Made by a program: the position numbers and the translations under genes. Positions 25,551 to 33,224 of a DNA stretch of 64,000 nucleotides are shown piece by piece. The DNA is taken from positions 186,001 through 250,000 of the forward strand of contig NZ_SOEO01000001.1 in NCBI RefSeq assembly GCF_004365655.1. The letters run 5' to 3'. Below the pieces are notes generated by a model, which saw nothing but the letters and a program-made list of their open reading frames with translations, made no database searches and had not been told where the DNA came from. This stretch comes from Epilithonimonas xixisoli (lineage in GTDB: Bacteria > Bacteroidota > Bacteroidia > Flavobacteriales > Weeksellaceae). Every line of letters begins with the position of its first letter. Position 1 is the first letter of the stretch.

Positions 25551-25898
25551 TTAATCTAAATCTAAAACTATTTTCAGGCTGGCTTTTACTTCTTCAATTT
25601 TATCTGAGGAAATGGTGCCAATTTTTTTTATAAATCTTTTGTTGTCGATTGCTCTCAATTGGTCAATCATAATTTCGCAATCTTCAAACATATTGTTTTT
25701 TTTAGAATCTAAAAAAATACGGATGAACTCAGCATTTTTTACGTTGGTAGTGATTGGGCAAACAATTGTAGAACTGTGTTCTGCTTCATTTAGCAAGTTG
25801 GTTTGGACGATTAAAACAGGTCTTGTCTTTCCAGTTTCGGAACCAATTTGTGGATTGAGGTCAGCAATCCATATTTCGAATTGATTAAAAATCATCAT
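25551..25898 (-). CDS. MazF/PemK-family toxin (mRNA interferase)
   Basis: A 115-residue type II toxin that should cleave mRNA at short motifs. It starts MMIFNQFEIWIADLNPQIGSE, and the family motif GSETGKTRPVLIVQ (catalytic Arg27 and nearby Thr/Ser) and VCPITTNV are clear. The C-terminal EIMIDQLRAIDNKRFIKKIG matches the strand involved in dimer and antitoxin contacts. It overlaps the antitoxin frame by 14 nt, the usual toxin-second order. The cut specificity cannot be inferred. Confidence 0.9.
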   Translation of the reverse strand: MMIFNQFEIWIADLNPQIGSETGKTRPVLIVQTNLLNEAEHSSTIVCPITTNVKNAEFIRIFLDSKKNNMFEDCEIMIDQLRAIDNKRFIKKIGTISSDKIEEVKASLKIVLDLD

Positions 25899-26115
25899 TC
25901 AGATTTTCAAATTCTTTCAAAACTTCAAGATTATCTTCTCTCACCAGCAAAGAACTTTTTTTAAGTTTTGCTTTCAAAATTTCCCGTTGCTGGAGTTTAT
26001 TATAAAAATCCAAAGCTTCGTTGATATATCTATTTCTCGGCTTTTTATGCTTAGAAAGAATCGTTTCGGTTTCTAGAAAAATCTGATCTTCTATTTTTAA
26101 AGAAATTGTTTTCAT
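25885..26115 (-). CDS. Antitoxin of the MazF pair
   Basis: A 76-residue acidic/basic small protein starting MKTISLKIEDQIFLETETIL. The first 40 residues look like a ribbon-helix-helix DNA-binding fold (strand TISLKIED, helices then RNRYINEALDFYNKLQQ); the C-terminal tail (REDNLEVLKEFENLNDDF) is the acidic toxin-neutralising part. An ATG at 26115 is preferred to the in-frame TTG at 26124. A perfect 16-bp palindrome 43 bp upstream is a plausible autoregulatory operator. Confidence 0.82.
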   Translation of the reverse strand: MKTISLKIEDQIFLETETILSKHKKPRNRYINEALDFYNKLQQREILKAKLKKSSLLVREDNLEVLKEFENLNDDF

Positions 26116-26157
26116 TAGCTTCAAATTAATTAAAGTAAATATACTAAATAATATACC

Positions 26158-26173
26158 AAAAGTATATACTTTT
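26158..26173. promoter_or_regulatory. Palindromic site upstream of the toxin-antitoxin operon
   Basis: AAAAGTATATACTTTT is a perfect 16-bp palindrome, with further GTATAT/ATATAC half-site copies at about 26141-26156. It lies between the radA stop and the antitoxin start and fits an RHH-type antitoxin operator. Confidence 0.5.
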
Positions 26174-26184
26174 AGAAATTTAAT

Positions 26185-27528
26185 TTAAAATAACAACTCC
26201 ACAAAATCCTCAATCTTACTAATCTCTTCTATTTTAATCCCAAATTTTCTCTTCGGAAGTTTGTTCAGATTTGAAATAAAAATCTTTTCATAACCCAATT
26301 TTTCTGCTTCAGTAATACGTTGCTCCACTTGCGCTACGGGACGGATTTCGCCACTCAAACCAATTTCACCGGCAAAACAGTAATGGTCTGAAATTGCAAT
26401 ATCTTCATTACTAGACAAAACGGAAGCCACAACCGCCAAATCCAAAGCGGGGTCATCTGTCTTGATTCCGCCAGTGATATTGAGGAAAACATCTTTGGAA
26501 CCGAGTTGGAATCCAGCACGCTTTTCCAAGACAGCTAAGAGCATATTCAATCTCTTAGAATCGAAACCTGTCGAACTTCTCTGCGGTGTTCCGTAAACGG
26601 CTGTGGAAACTAAAGCCTGAATTTCCAACAACATCGGACGGTTTCCTTCCAAAGTTACGGCCACAGAATTACCTGAAAGTTCTTCAGATTTTTTGGTGAT
26701 GAGAATTTCCGATGGATTTTTAATTTCTTTCAATCCGCTGGAAATCATTTCATAAATTCCGATTTCTGATGTAGAGCCAAAACGGTTTTTATTTGCTCGC
26801 AACAATCTGAACAAGTGATTTCTGTCGCCATCAAAATTGAGAACCACATCTACCATATGTTCCAAAACTTTTGGCCCGGCAATTTGTCCGTCTTTGGTAA
26901 TATGACCAACGAGGAAAACCGGAATATTGTTTTCTTTGGCAAATTTGATAATCTCATTGGAGCATTCTCGGATTTGAGAAACGGTTCCGGGCGAACTTTC
27001 TATCAACTGAGATTGAAGCGTCTGAATGGAATCGATAATCATAAAATCCGGCATCAGTTTTTTGGCTTCGTGCAAGATTTTCTCAACATTAGTTTCGGTG
27101 AAAAGGAAACAGTTTGGATTTTTGACTTCGGCAAGTCGGTCGGCTCTCATTTTGATTTGCGACGCACTTTCCTCACCGGAAACATAAAGAATTTTTTTCT
27201 TCATTTTCAAAGCCAATTGGAGAAGCAAAGTCGATTTTCCAATGCCCGGTTCTCCACCAATCAGCGTTACAGAACCCAAGACAATTCCGCCTCCCAAAAC
27301 GCGGTCCAATTCTTCGGAAGGTGTTTTGATTCTTGGTTCTTCATTGGTTTCAACTTCTATGATGTTGATGATGGAAGATTTGGATTTTGTAGCTACGGAT
27401 TTCGTAGATTTTTCAACAATTTCTTCTACCAGCGTGTTCCATTCGCCACAGGTTTTGCATTGCCCGTGCCACTGGGAATATTGCGCACCACAGTTTTGAC
27501 AGAAATATTGAGTTTTCAGTTTTGCCAT
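26185..27528 (-). CDS. radA: DNA repair protein RadA
   Basis: RadA is a RecA-like ATPase/helicase that promotes branch migration of recombination intermediates. The 447-residue product has the N-terminal C4 zinc finger (Cys10, Cys13, Cys24, Cys27), the Walker A motif GGEPGIGKST near residue 95, the RadA-specific KNRFGS motif (near 243), and the Lon-protease-like C-terminal domain (DPALDLAVVASVLSS; FAGEIGLSGEIRPV). The toxin-antitoxin genes follow immediately, without an evident terminator. Confidence 0.97.
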   Translation of the reverse strand: MAKLKTQYFCQNCGAQYSQWHGQCKTCGEWNTLVEEIVEKSTKSVATKSKSSIINIIEVETNEEPRIKTPSEELDRVLGGGIVLGSVTLIGGEPGIGKSTLLLQLALKMKKKILYVSGEESASQIKMRADRLAEVKNPNCFLFTETNVEKILHEAKKLMPDFMIIDSIQTLQSQLIESSPGTVSQIRECSNEIIKFAKENNIPVFLVGHITKDGQIAGPKVLEHMVDVVLNFDGDRNHLFRLLRANKNRFGSTSEIGIYEMISSGLKEIKNPSEILITKKSEELSGNSVAVTLEGNRPMLLEIQALVSTAVYGTPQRSSTGFDSKRLNMLLAVLEKRAGFQLGSKDVFLNITGGIKTDDPALDLAVVASVLSSNEDIAISDHYCFAGEIGLSGEIRPVAQVEQRITEAEKLGYEKIFISNLNKLPKRKFGIKIEEISKIEDFVELLF

Positions 27529-27666
27529 TCTGCGAAGTTCAAGAAAATTTTGGAAAAGAAAAAATTAGAAAGAAGTTTGAATGAAGTTTTATTTTGAAAA
27601 GCCTAAATTTGTTTCTTATATAATAACTGATTTTATCAGAATACTTTTAAACTTAAATTAATAAAA

Positions 27667-28167
27667 ATGGCATTAGACAAAAATCACGTAGTAACGTTAA
27701 AATATGTTCTGCATACAGCTGATGAAACCGGAGAGAAAATTTTTGTAGAAGAAACTTCTTCCGAAGACCCAATGACGTTCTTGTACGGCGTAGGAATGAT
27801 GATTCCTAAATTTGAAAACGAAATCCAAAACCTAAATATTGGTGATACAAAATCTTTCACCATAGAGCCAAGCGAAGGCTACGGAGAAAAAGACCCGGAA
27901 GCTGTGGCGCAATTGCCACTTGATATGTTTGAAGGACAAGAATTGCCTCCAGTGGGAGCGGTTTTGCCATTGTCTGACAATCAGGGAAATAATTTCCAAG
28001 CATTGGTGGTAGAAGTGACTCCGGAAGCGGTGGTTGTGGATATGAACCATCCAATGGCGGGAAGACCTTTGCATTTTGATGTGGAGATTCTAAACACACG
28101 TCCTGCCACTGAGGAAGAATTGGCGCACGGTCACGCACACGGTGCAGACGGACATTCTGGACACTAA
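27667..28167 (+). CDS. slyD: FKBP-type peptidyl-prolyl isomerase, SlyD-like
   Basis: SlyD-like proteins combine prolyl isomerase and chaperone activity and bind metal ions such as nickel. The 166-residue protein has the FKBP domain interrupted by the IF insert: YGVGMMIPKFENEIQNLNIGD, the insert with GYGEKDPEAVAQLP, and the return to the FKBP strand NHPMAGRPLHFDVEIL. The C-terminal tail is His-rich (HGHAHGADGHSGH), a likely metal-binding element. The promoter is probably TTTG at 27576 with TAAATTTG at 27604-27611. It is convergent with pepD over a shared terminator. Confidence 0.9.
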   Translation: MALDKNHVVTLKYVLHTADETGEKIFVEETSSEDPMTFLYGVGMMIPKFENEIQNLNIGDTKSFTIEPSEGYGEKDPEAVAQLPLDMFEGQELPPVGAVLPLSDNQGNNFQALVVEVTPEAVVVDMNHPMAGRPLHFDVEILNTRPATEEELAHGHAHGADGHSGH

Positions 28168-28189
28168 TCTAAGGTTAAGATAAAATAAA

Positions 28190-28227
28190 AACCCCTTCAG
28201 AGTTTAAAATTCTGAAGGGGTTATTTT
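28190..28227. terminator. Bidirectional terminator between slyD and pepD
   Basis: AACCCCTTCAGA (28190-28201) pairs with TCTGAAGGGGTT (28211-28222) around GTTTAAAAT; T runs lie on both strands. It serves two convergent genes. Confidence 0.85.
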
Positions 28228-28244
28228 TTAGAAGTCAGAAAAAA

Positions 28245-29684
28245 TTATTTTTTAGGAATATTTTTCAAAATTTCCTGTGTGTATTTCCAGAATTTTTGCG
28301 TCGATGAGATGCTTGCTCTTTCATCTGGCGAGTGCGCCCCTTTGATGGTTGGACCAAAACTTACCATTTCCATTTTTGGATAATTGGCACCGATGATTCC
28401 ACATTCCAAACCGGCGTGACAAGCGACAACCATTGGTTTTTCTCCGAAGTTGTTTTCATAAAGTTCCGTCATCACTTTGATGATTTCTGCATCTGGTTTT
28501 GGTTTCCAGCCTGGGTATGAACCTCCGAATTCTGTTTTCAAACCATTACTTTCAAATGCTGATTTCAATTGGTTGGCAACTTCCCATTTTGTAGATTCTA
28601 CAGAAGAACGAGTTAGATTAAGTATTTTGATTTCGCCATTTTTCAGTTCAACTCTTGCAACATTGTTGGACGCTTCTACCAAACCTTCCACATCTGGACT
28701 CATTCGGAAAACGCCGTTGTTGGCACCATTAATTGAGAAAATTATTTTTTTCGAATCTTCAAAAGAAATGGCTTTTTCTGATGAATCAGCTTTTGTAATA
28801 TAAATCGTTAAATCTTTCTCGATGGAAGCAAATTCCTCCAAGATTTCAGATTTCAATTGTTCTGCATTTTTCAAAAATTCAGATTCATTTTCTACTGAAA
28901 AGATAGCAACTGCTTCTCTCGGAATCGCATTTCTCAAACTTCCACCATCGATAGAAATCAACTGAATTTGATTTTCCAATCCGAGGAATAAAAATCTTCC
29001 AATCAATTTATTAGAATTTCCAAACCCTTTGTGAATGTCCATCCCAGAATGTCCGCCTTGCAAACCTTTGATTTCGATTTTGAAAGTTTCGCCTTTGGAA
29101 TCATTCAAATCAAATTTTGCAGAAGCTGTTACATCCACACCACCGGCACAACCGATGTCGATTTCGTCATCTTCTTCGGTATCAAGGTTTAATAAAATTT
29201 CGCCTTTCAATTGTCCCGGTTTCAAGGCTAGTGCGCCAGTCATTCCGGTTTCCTCATCAATGGTGAAAAGTGCTTCCAAATCTGGATGGGGAATATCGTT
29301 GCTTTCTAAGATTGACATTATAGTGGCAACGCCCAAACCATTGTCTGCGCCCAAAGTTGTTCCTTTCGCCTTCACCCAATCACCATCCACAAACATTTGG
29401 ATGCCTTGCGTTTCAAAATCAAAATCGACATCGTTGTTTTTTTGACAAACCATATCCAGGTGAGATTGCATCACGATTGCTTGTCTGTCTTCCATTCCGG
29501 CAGTTGCAGGTTTTGTGACGATGACATTTCCAACCTCGTCAACTGTGGTTGGCAAACCAAGATTTTCCCCGAATTCTTTTATAAATTTAATGACTTTTTC
29601 TTCTTTTTTTGAAGGTCTTGGAACGGAATTAAGCGCTTCGAAGTTTTTCCAAATCACTTTTGGTTCCAGTTGAGAATATTCCAT
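28245..29684 (-). CDS. pepD: Aminoacyl-histidine dipeptidase
   Basis: PepD is a zinc aminopeptidase that hydrolyses Xaa-His dipeptides such as carnosine in the cytoplasm. The 479-residue protein is an M20-family peptidase. The metal-binding signature includes VMQSHLDMVCQ (His near 80), TTLGADNGLGVATIM (Asp), EALFTIDEETGMTGA (the catalytic and metal-binding Glu pair), NLDTEEDDEIDIGCAGG and GGHSGMDIHKGFGN. The start at MEYSQLEPK (29684) is preferred to 29711, which adds only a nonconserved basic extension. Confidence 0.93.
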   Translation of the reverse strand: MEYSQLEPKVIWKNFEALNSVPRPSKKEEKVIKFIKEFGENLGLPTTVDEVGNVIVTKPATAGMEDRQAIVMQSHLDMVCQKNNDVDFDFETQGIQMFVDGDWVKAKGTTLGADNGLGVATIMSILESNDIPHPDLEALFTIDEETGMTGALALKPGQLKGEILLNLDTEEDDEIDIGCAGGVDVTASAKFDLNDSKGETFKIEIKGLQGGHSGMDIHKGFGNSNKLIGRFLFLGLENQIQLISIDGGSLRNAIPREAVAIFSVENESEFLKNAEQLKSEILEEFASIEKDLTIYITKADSSEKAISFEDSKKIIFSINGANNGVFRMSPDVEGLVEASNNVARVELKNGEIKILNLTRSSVESTKWEVANQLKSAFESNGLKTEFGGSYPGWKPKPDAEIIKVMTELYENNFGEKPMVVACHAGLECGIIGANYPKMEMVSFGPTIKGAHSPDERASISSTQKFWKYTQEILKNIPKK

Positions 29685-29740
29685 TTTTTTTGAAATTTTT
29701 TGAGATTGCAAGGTACTAATTACAGAACGATATTAAAAGC

Positions 29741-30322
29741 TTATTTGCCATTGAAAGTAATTCTCTTTCTTGGTTTTGTTCCAGAATATTCTTCAATCCT
29801 TTTTATGAAATCTCCATTTTCAAAATAAAGAAGACAATTAAAGCAAGTTATTTTTTTGCCATCTACAATGATATTTACGTTAAGTCTGTTCTCAAATCGA
29901 CTTACATAACTTGGCTTAAAATTATCTTCATCAGAATTTCTATTAATAACAAATACAGGAGATGGATTAGAATTTAACTCTTCCAAAGTTTGTCTGAGAT
30001 TCATATAGCCATCCATTACAAAAAACAATTTGTAATCATTGTTTTTTGCAAATTCAATGTAATCTTTTAGAGGTTTTATTCTGCGATCGGTTCCATTGGT
30101 AAAAATATAGACAATCGCTTTAGGATGCTTTTTAAGTTCCTCGGTTAGTTGTTCTCCGGTAATTTTATAGATTAAATTTGAATTCAAATTATCAAAACTT
30201 TCTAAAGATTTTACTCTGTATCGATAATGGTCCGGCATTTTATCAGAATCATCTCCCCATCCATAGACTGTGCAAGAACTTAATGCAATAGTTGCAAATA
30301 AGAATAGAATTAGTTTTTTCAT
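29741..30322 (-). CDS. Lipoprotein, possibly thioredoxin-like
   Basis: A 193-residue lipoprotein with signal MKKLILFLFATIALSSC; Cys17 is the lipidation site. The mature region begins with an acidic linker and continues with alternating strands and helices (KAIVYIFTNGTDRRIK; KLFFVMDGYMNLRQTLEEL; PSPVFVINRNSDED) that look thioredoxin-like in order, with a CFNC motif late in the sequence (ITCFNCLLYF) rather than at the usual position. I do not recognise a family; surface or periplasmic side is not clear. It is transcribed on its own after the YiaA-like gene. Confidence 0.6.
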   Translation of the reverse strand: MKKLILFLFATIALSSCTVYGWGDDSDKMPDHYRYRVKSLESFDNLNSNLIYKITGEQLTEELKKHPKAIVYIFTNGTDRRIKPLKDYIEFAKNNDYKLFFVMDGYMNLRQTLEELNSNPSPVFVINRNSDEDNFKPSYVSRFENRLNVNIIVDGKKITCFNCLLYFENGDFIKRIEEYSGTKPRKRITFNGK

Positions 30323-30352
30323 TTAGTTAAGCTAGTTTTTTTCAAAAATATA

Positions 30353-30381
30353 AAAACCTCTCAATAATTTGAGAGGTTTTG
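30353..30381 (-). terminator. Terminator after the YiaA-like gene
   Basis: AAAACCTCTCAA (30353-30364) pairs with TTGAGAGGTTTT (30369-30380) around a 4-nt loop; the minus strand reads into A/T-rich sequence. Confidence 0.75.
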
Positions 30382-30404
30382 CTGATATAGTTTTATTAAT
30401 TTTT

Positions 30405-30797
30405 TTAATCTTCCATCATATTGTCGCGCGTATTCTTCTGAACAGCAATTGCTCCGAAAAGTGCAAGCAAAAATGCGAAAGCATAAAATCCTTTTTCACT
30501 TGGGAGAATCGTTGCGTTCCAAAGTCCGATGACCAATAAAACAATCGAAGAAAGAGTTGCGAACCAACAAAGTCCGTAATAGATGTCGGTTACTTTGATG
30601 TTTTCCATCTTGTCGCGAACGGCTTTTTGCAGAGAAACAACGGCGAACAAACCGTAGAGTAGGATGGTGAAGTAGTAGCCTTTTTCATTCAGTTCCATTT
30701 CTGCGCGTGCAAGTCCTACGATGAAACCAATCATTCCTGCTCCCAGAGCTACCCATGATGCTGCGACGAAGGCATTTGATACTTTTTGTTTTCTCAT
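30405..30797 (-). CDS. YiaA/YiaB-like inner-membrane protein
   Basis: A 130-residue protein with four membrane helices arranged as two similar helix pairs, each ending in a conserved Gln-Lys-x-x-Arg-Asp (SLQKAVRDKMEN and AVQKNTRDNMMED). This is the YiaA/YiaB two-helix-domain pattern. Residues 9-29, 42-59, 75-96 and 104-119 are hydrophobic. The function is not established; the family is upregulated in some stress responses. It precedes a lipoprotein gene, with a terminator between. Confidence 0.8.
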   Translation of the reverse strand: MRKQKVSNAFVAASWVALGAGMIGFIVGLARAEMELNEKGYYFTILLYGLFAVVSLQKAVRDKMENIKVTDIYYGLCWFATLSSIVLLVIGLWNATILPSEKGFYAFAFLLALFGAIAVQKNTRDNMMED

Positions 30798-30896
30798 TAA
30801 TTTATGTTTTTTAATTGTTTAGTTTCATCAAATATATTCTTTTTTTGATAAATCATTTTAAATCGTTGAAAATTATAAGAAATTTCTTTTGATCGG

Positions 30897-30996
30897 AAAA
30901 CCCCTAGCCCCGATAGTAGCGGTTACCCCACAGCAAGCAATAGGATAAGCGTTGGCGCGAGGAGTAATAGCGGATAGCGGGAAATAGCTCCTAAAT
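30897..30996 (-). repeat. Dispersed structured repeat, copy 3
   Basis: On the plus strand it begins CCCCTAGCCCCGATAGTAGC and ends TAGCGGATAGCGGGAAATAG, followed by CTCCTAAAT. The interior is GC-rich and differs from the other copies (CAGCAAGCAATAGG...GTTGGCGCG), but the stem edges GTTACC and GGAGTAA still pair. It lies just downstream of the ahcY terminator. Same family as 1349-1472, 5803-5922 and 34928-35043. Confidence 0.78.
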
Positions 30997-31006
30997 ATTA
31001 ATAAAA

Positions 31007-31033
31007 AACGCTTCAGAAAAATTCTGAAGCGTT
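31007..31033 (-). terminator. ahcY terminator
   Basis: AACGCTTCAGAA (31007-31018) pairs with TTCTGAAGCGTT (31022-31033) around AAA. On the minus strand it is followed by TTTTTTATT, 22 bp after the ahcY stop. Confidence 0.88.
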
Positions 31034-31055
31034 CAAATATGCTATAAGCCATTTG

Positions 31056-32369
31056 CTAGTAACGGTAATATTCTGGTTTGAAAGGACCTTTCACATCAAC
31101 GCCGATATAATCAGCTTGCTCTGGAGAAAGAACTTCTAGCTCAACGCTTAATTTCTTAAGGTGTAATTCAGCTACTTTTTCGTCAAGATGCTTTGGTAAC
31201 ATATAAACTTCGTTTCCGTAAGCTGCAGAGTTTGTCCAAAGTTCGATTTGAGCCAAAGTCTGGTTTGAGAAAGAGTTAGACATTACGAAAGATGGGTGAC
31301 CAGTTGCACAACCAAGGTTTACCAACCTACCTTCAGCAAGAATGATCACTTCTTTACCTTCGATGGTGTAGATGTCAACTTGAGGTTTAACTTCAGATTT
31401 TGTGTGACCGTAGTTTTCGTTTAACCAAGCCATATCGATTTCGTTGTCGAAGTGACCAATGTTACAAACGATTGCTTTGTCTTTCAATTTCAAGAAATGC
31501 TCTTTTCTCACGATGTTGAAGTTACCAGTCGTCGTGATTACGATATCTGCGTTATCAACAACAGTGTCAAGTCTTTTAACTTCATAACCGTCCATCGCCG
31601 CTTGTAGTGCACAGATCGGGTCAATTTCAGTTACAGTCACGATAGAACCAGCTCCTCTGAAAGATGCCGCAGTTCCTTTTCCAACGTCTCCGTATCCGCA
31701 AACTACAACTCTTTTTCCAGCCAACATAAGGTCTGTCGCTCTTCTTACAGCATCTACTGCAGATTCTTTACAACCGTATTTGTTATCGAATTTAGATTTA
31801 GTAACCGAATCATTTACGTTGATTGCAGGCATTACCAAAGTTCCGTTTTTCATTCTTTCGTACAATCTGTGAACACCAGTTGTGGTTTCTTCAGAAAGTC
31901 CTTTGATGTCTTTTGTGAATTCCGGGTATCTGTCAAAAACCATATTGGTCAAATCACCACCGTCATCAAGAATCATATTCAATGGTTTTCTGTCTTCTCC
32001 GAAGAATAAAGTTTGCTCGATACACCAATCGAATTCTTCTTCGTTAAGACCTTTCCAAGCGTAAACAGGGATTCCAGCAGCAGCAATAGCAGCAGCAGCG
32101 TGATCCTGAGTAGAGAAGATGTTACAAGAAGACCAAGTTACTTCAGCTCCTAATGCTACCAAAGTCTCTATAAGAACTGCAGTTTGGATTGTCATATGCA
32201 GACATCCAGCGATTCTAGCTCCTTTCAAAGGTTGAGATGGTCCGTATTCTTCACGGATTGCCATCAAGCCTGGCATTTCTGCTTCAGCCAAAGTAATTTC
32301 TTTTCTTCCCCATTCTGCTAAGGAAATGTCCTTCACTTTGTAAGGAACGTATTGTGTTGTTGTACTCAT
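31056..32369 (-). CDS. ahcY: Adenosylhomocysteinase
   Basis: S-adenosylhomocysteine hydrolase splits SAH to adenosine and homocysteine, relieving product inhibition of methyltransferases. The 437-residue protein has the usual length for the bacterial short form. Diagnostic segments are [58 protein letters not shown], the NAD-binding [20 protein letters not shown], and the C-terminal [15 protein letters not shown], the last part of which closes over NAD. It is monocistronic with its own terminator; hugZ is divergent 160 bp away. Confidence 0.99.
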   Translation of the reverse strand: MSTTTQYVPYKVKDISLAEWGRKEITLAEAEMPGLMAIREEYGPSQPLKGARIAGCLHMTIQTAVLIETLVALGAEVTWSSCNIFSTQDHAAAAIAAAGIPVYAWKGLNEEEFDWCIEQTLFFGEDRKPLNMILDDGGDLTNMVFDRYPEFTKDIKGLSEETTTGVHRLYERMKNGTLVMPAINVNDSVTKSKFDNKYGCKESAVDAVRRATDLMLAGKRVVVCGYGDVGKGTAASFRGAGSIVTVTEIDPICALQAAMDGYEVKRLDTVVDNADIVITTTGNFNIVRKEHFLKLKDKAIVCNIGHFDNEIDMAWLNENYGHTKSEVKPQVDIYTIEGKEVIILAEGRLVNLGCATGHPSFVMSNSFSNQTLAQIELWTNSAAYGNEVYMLPKHLDEKVAELHLKKLSVELEVLSPEQADYIGVDVKGPFKPEYYRY

Positions 32370-32481
32370 ATTTATAATTAAAATAAGTTTAAAAACTAAA
32401 GTGCAAAATTACAATATATAATTAAGATATAAAAACCTTTAATAATTTCCGATTATGACAATTTACATAAGAAGATTTTAT

Positions 32482-32509
32482 TTGGTTTAAATCTAAATAA
32501 CTATTTTTG
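32482..32509 (+). promoter_or_regulatory. Probable hugZ promoter
   Basis: TTG at 32482-32484 and TATTTTTG at 32502-32509 are separated by 17 nt, a full match to the Bacteroidota promoter consensus. The ATG follows 21 nt later. Confidence 0.62.
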
Positions 32510-32530
32510 TGGCATCTAAAAAAATATATT

Positions 32531-33055
32531 ATGAGTGAACAGACAGAAGAAGCAAAAAGACAAGCAAAACCTATTGCTCCAAAAGTAAGAGAATTGATTG
32601 CAAAAACTCAAAGCCTTATTTTAGCAACTGTAGATGCGGAAGGAAACCCAAATTCCAGCTATGCACCATTTGTAGAAATCGATAATCAATTTTATATTTT
32701 GGTTTCTTTTATGGCAAGACACACAAAAAATTTGGCTGAAGGAAGAAAAGTTTCTGCAATGTTCATCGAGGATGAGTCTGCTACAAAACAGGTTTACGCA
32801 AGAGAAAGACTGACCGTTGAGGTTTCTACTTCTCAAATCGAAAGAGATACTGATGACTGGAATAATGTTGTTGGAAAACTGAAAGAAAGACACGGGAAAA
32901 TCGTAGATGTTCTTAATGAAATGACAGATTTTATCTTAGTTGCGCTTCATCCTGTGAAAGGTGCTTATGTGAACGGTTTCGGAAGTGCTTATTTTGTAGA
33001 TTCAAATCTTGACATAATGGAACACAGAAACGATATCAATCATACTCAGAAATAA
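32531..33055 (+). CDS. HugZ/HutZ-like split-barrel heme-binding protein
   Basis: A 174-residue protein of the pyridoxamine-5'-phosphate-oxidase-like split-barrel class. It resembles HugZ/HutZ, which bind and degrade heme: SLILATVDAEGNPNSSYAPF near residue 35, NQFYILVSFMARHTKNLAEGRKVSAMFIED, the ARERLTVEV strand, and LHPVKGAYVNGFGSAYFV near the C-terminus. The start at MSEQTEEAKRQAK (32531) is preferred over the upstream Met at 32507, which lies inside the promoter. The role in iron acquisition is inferred from the family; no heme transporter is next to it. Confidence 0.82.
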   Translation: MSEQTEEAKRQAKPIAPKVRELIAKTQSLILATVDAEGNPNSSYAPFVEIDNQFYILVSFMARHTKNLAEGRKVSAMFIEDESATKQVYARERLTVEVSTSQIERDTDDWNNVVGKLKERHGKIVDVLNEMTDFILVALHPVKGAYVNGFGSAYFVDSNLDIMEHRNDINHTQK

Positions 33056-33071
33056 TATCAATTTCAAATAT

Positions 33072-33106
33072 AAAAAGGCTTAGTTTTTACTAAGCCTTCT
33101 TTTTTT
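33072..33106 (+). terminator. Terminator after the hugZ-like gene
   Basis: AAGGCTTAG and CTAAGCCTT form a 9-bp stem with a TTTTTA loop and a T run. Confidence 0.88.
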
Positions 33107-33219
33107 ACCACATAGACACATAGTTTTTAAAAACTTAGCTCAAAAAGGAAAAGTAGCTTTTCTATTTTATCTTAATTATTAAATCTTTTAAGACTCTTTT
33201 ATCTATGTGTCTATGTGGT
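33107..33219. repeat. Inverted repeat with 17-bp arms
   Basis: ACCACATAGACACATAG (33107-33123) is perfectly inverted as CTATGTGTCTATGTGGT (33203-33219). The 79-bp interior is AT-rich without an ORF. It lies between convergent genes (the hugZ-like gene and fabF), ending 5 bp before the fabF stop. This is a recurrent intergenic motif type in Bacteroidota, perhaps mobile. Confidence 0.78.
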
Positions 33220-33224
33220 TTATT

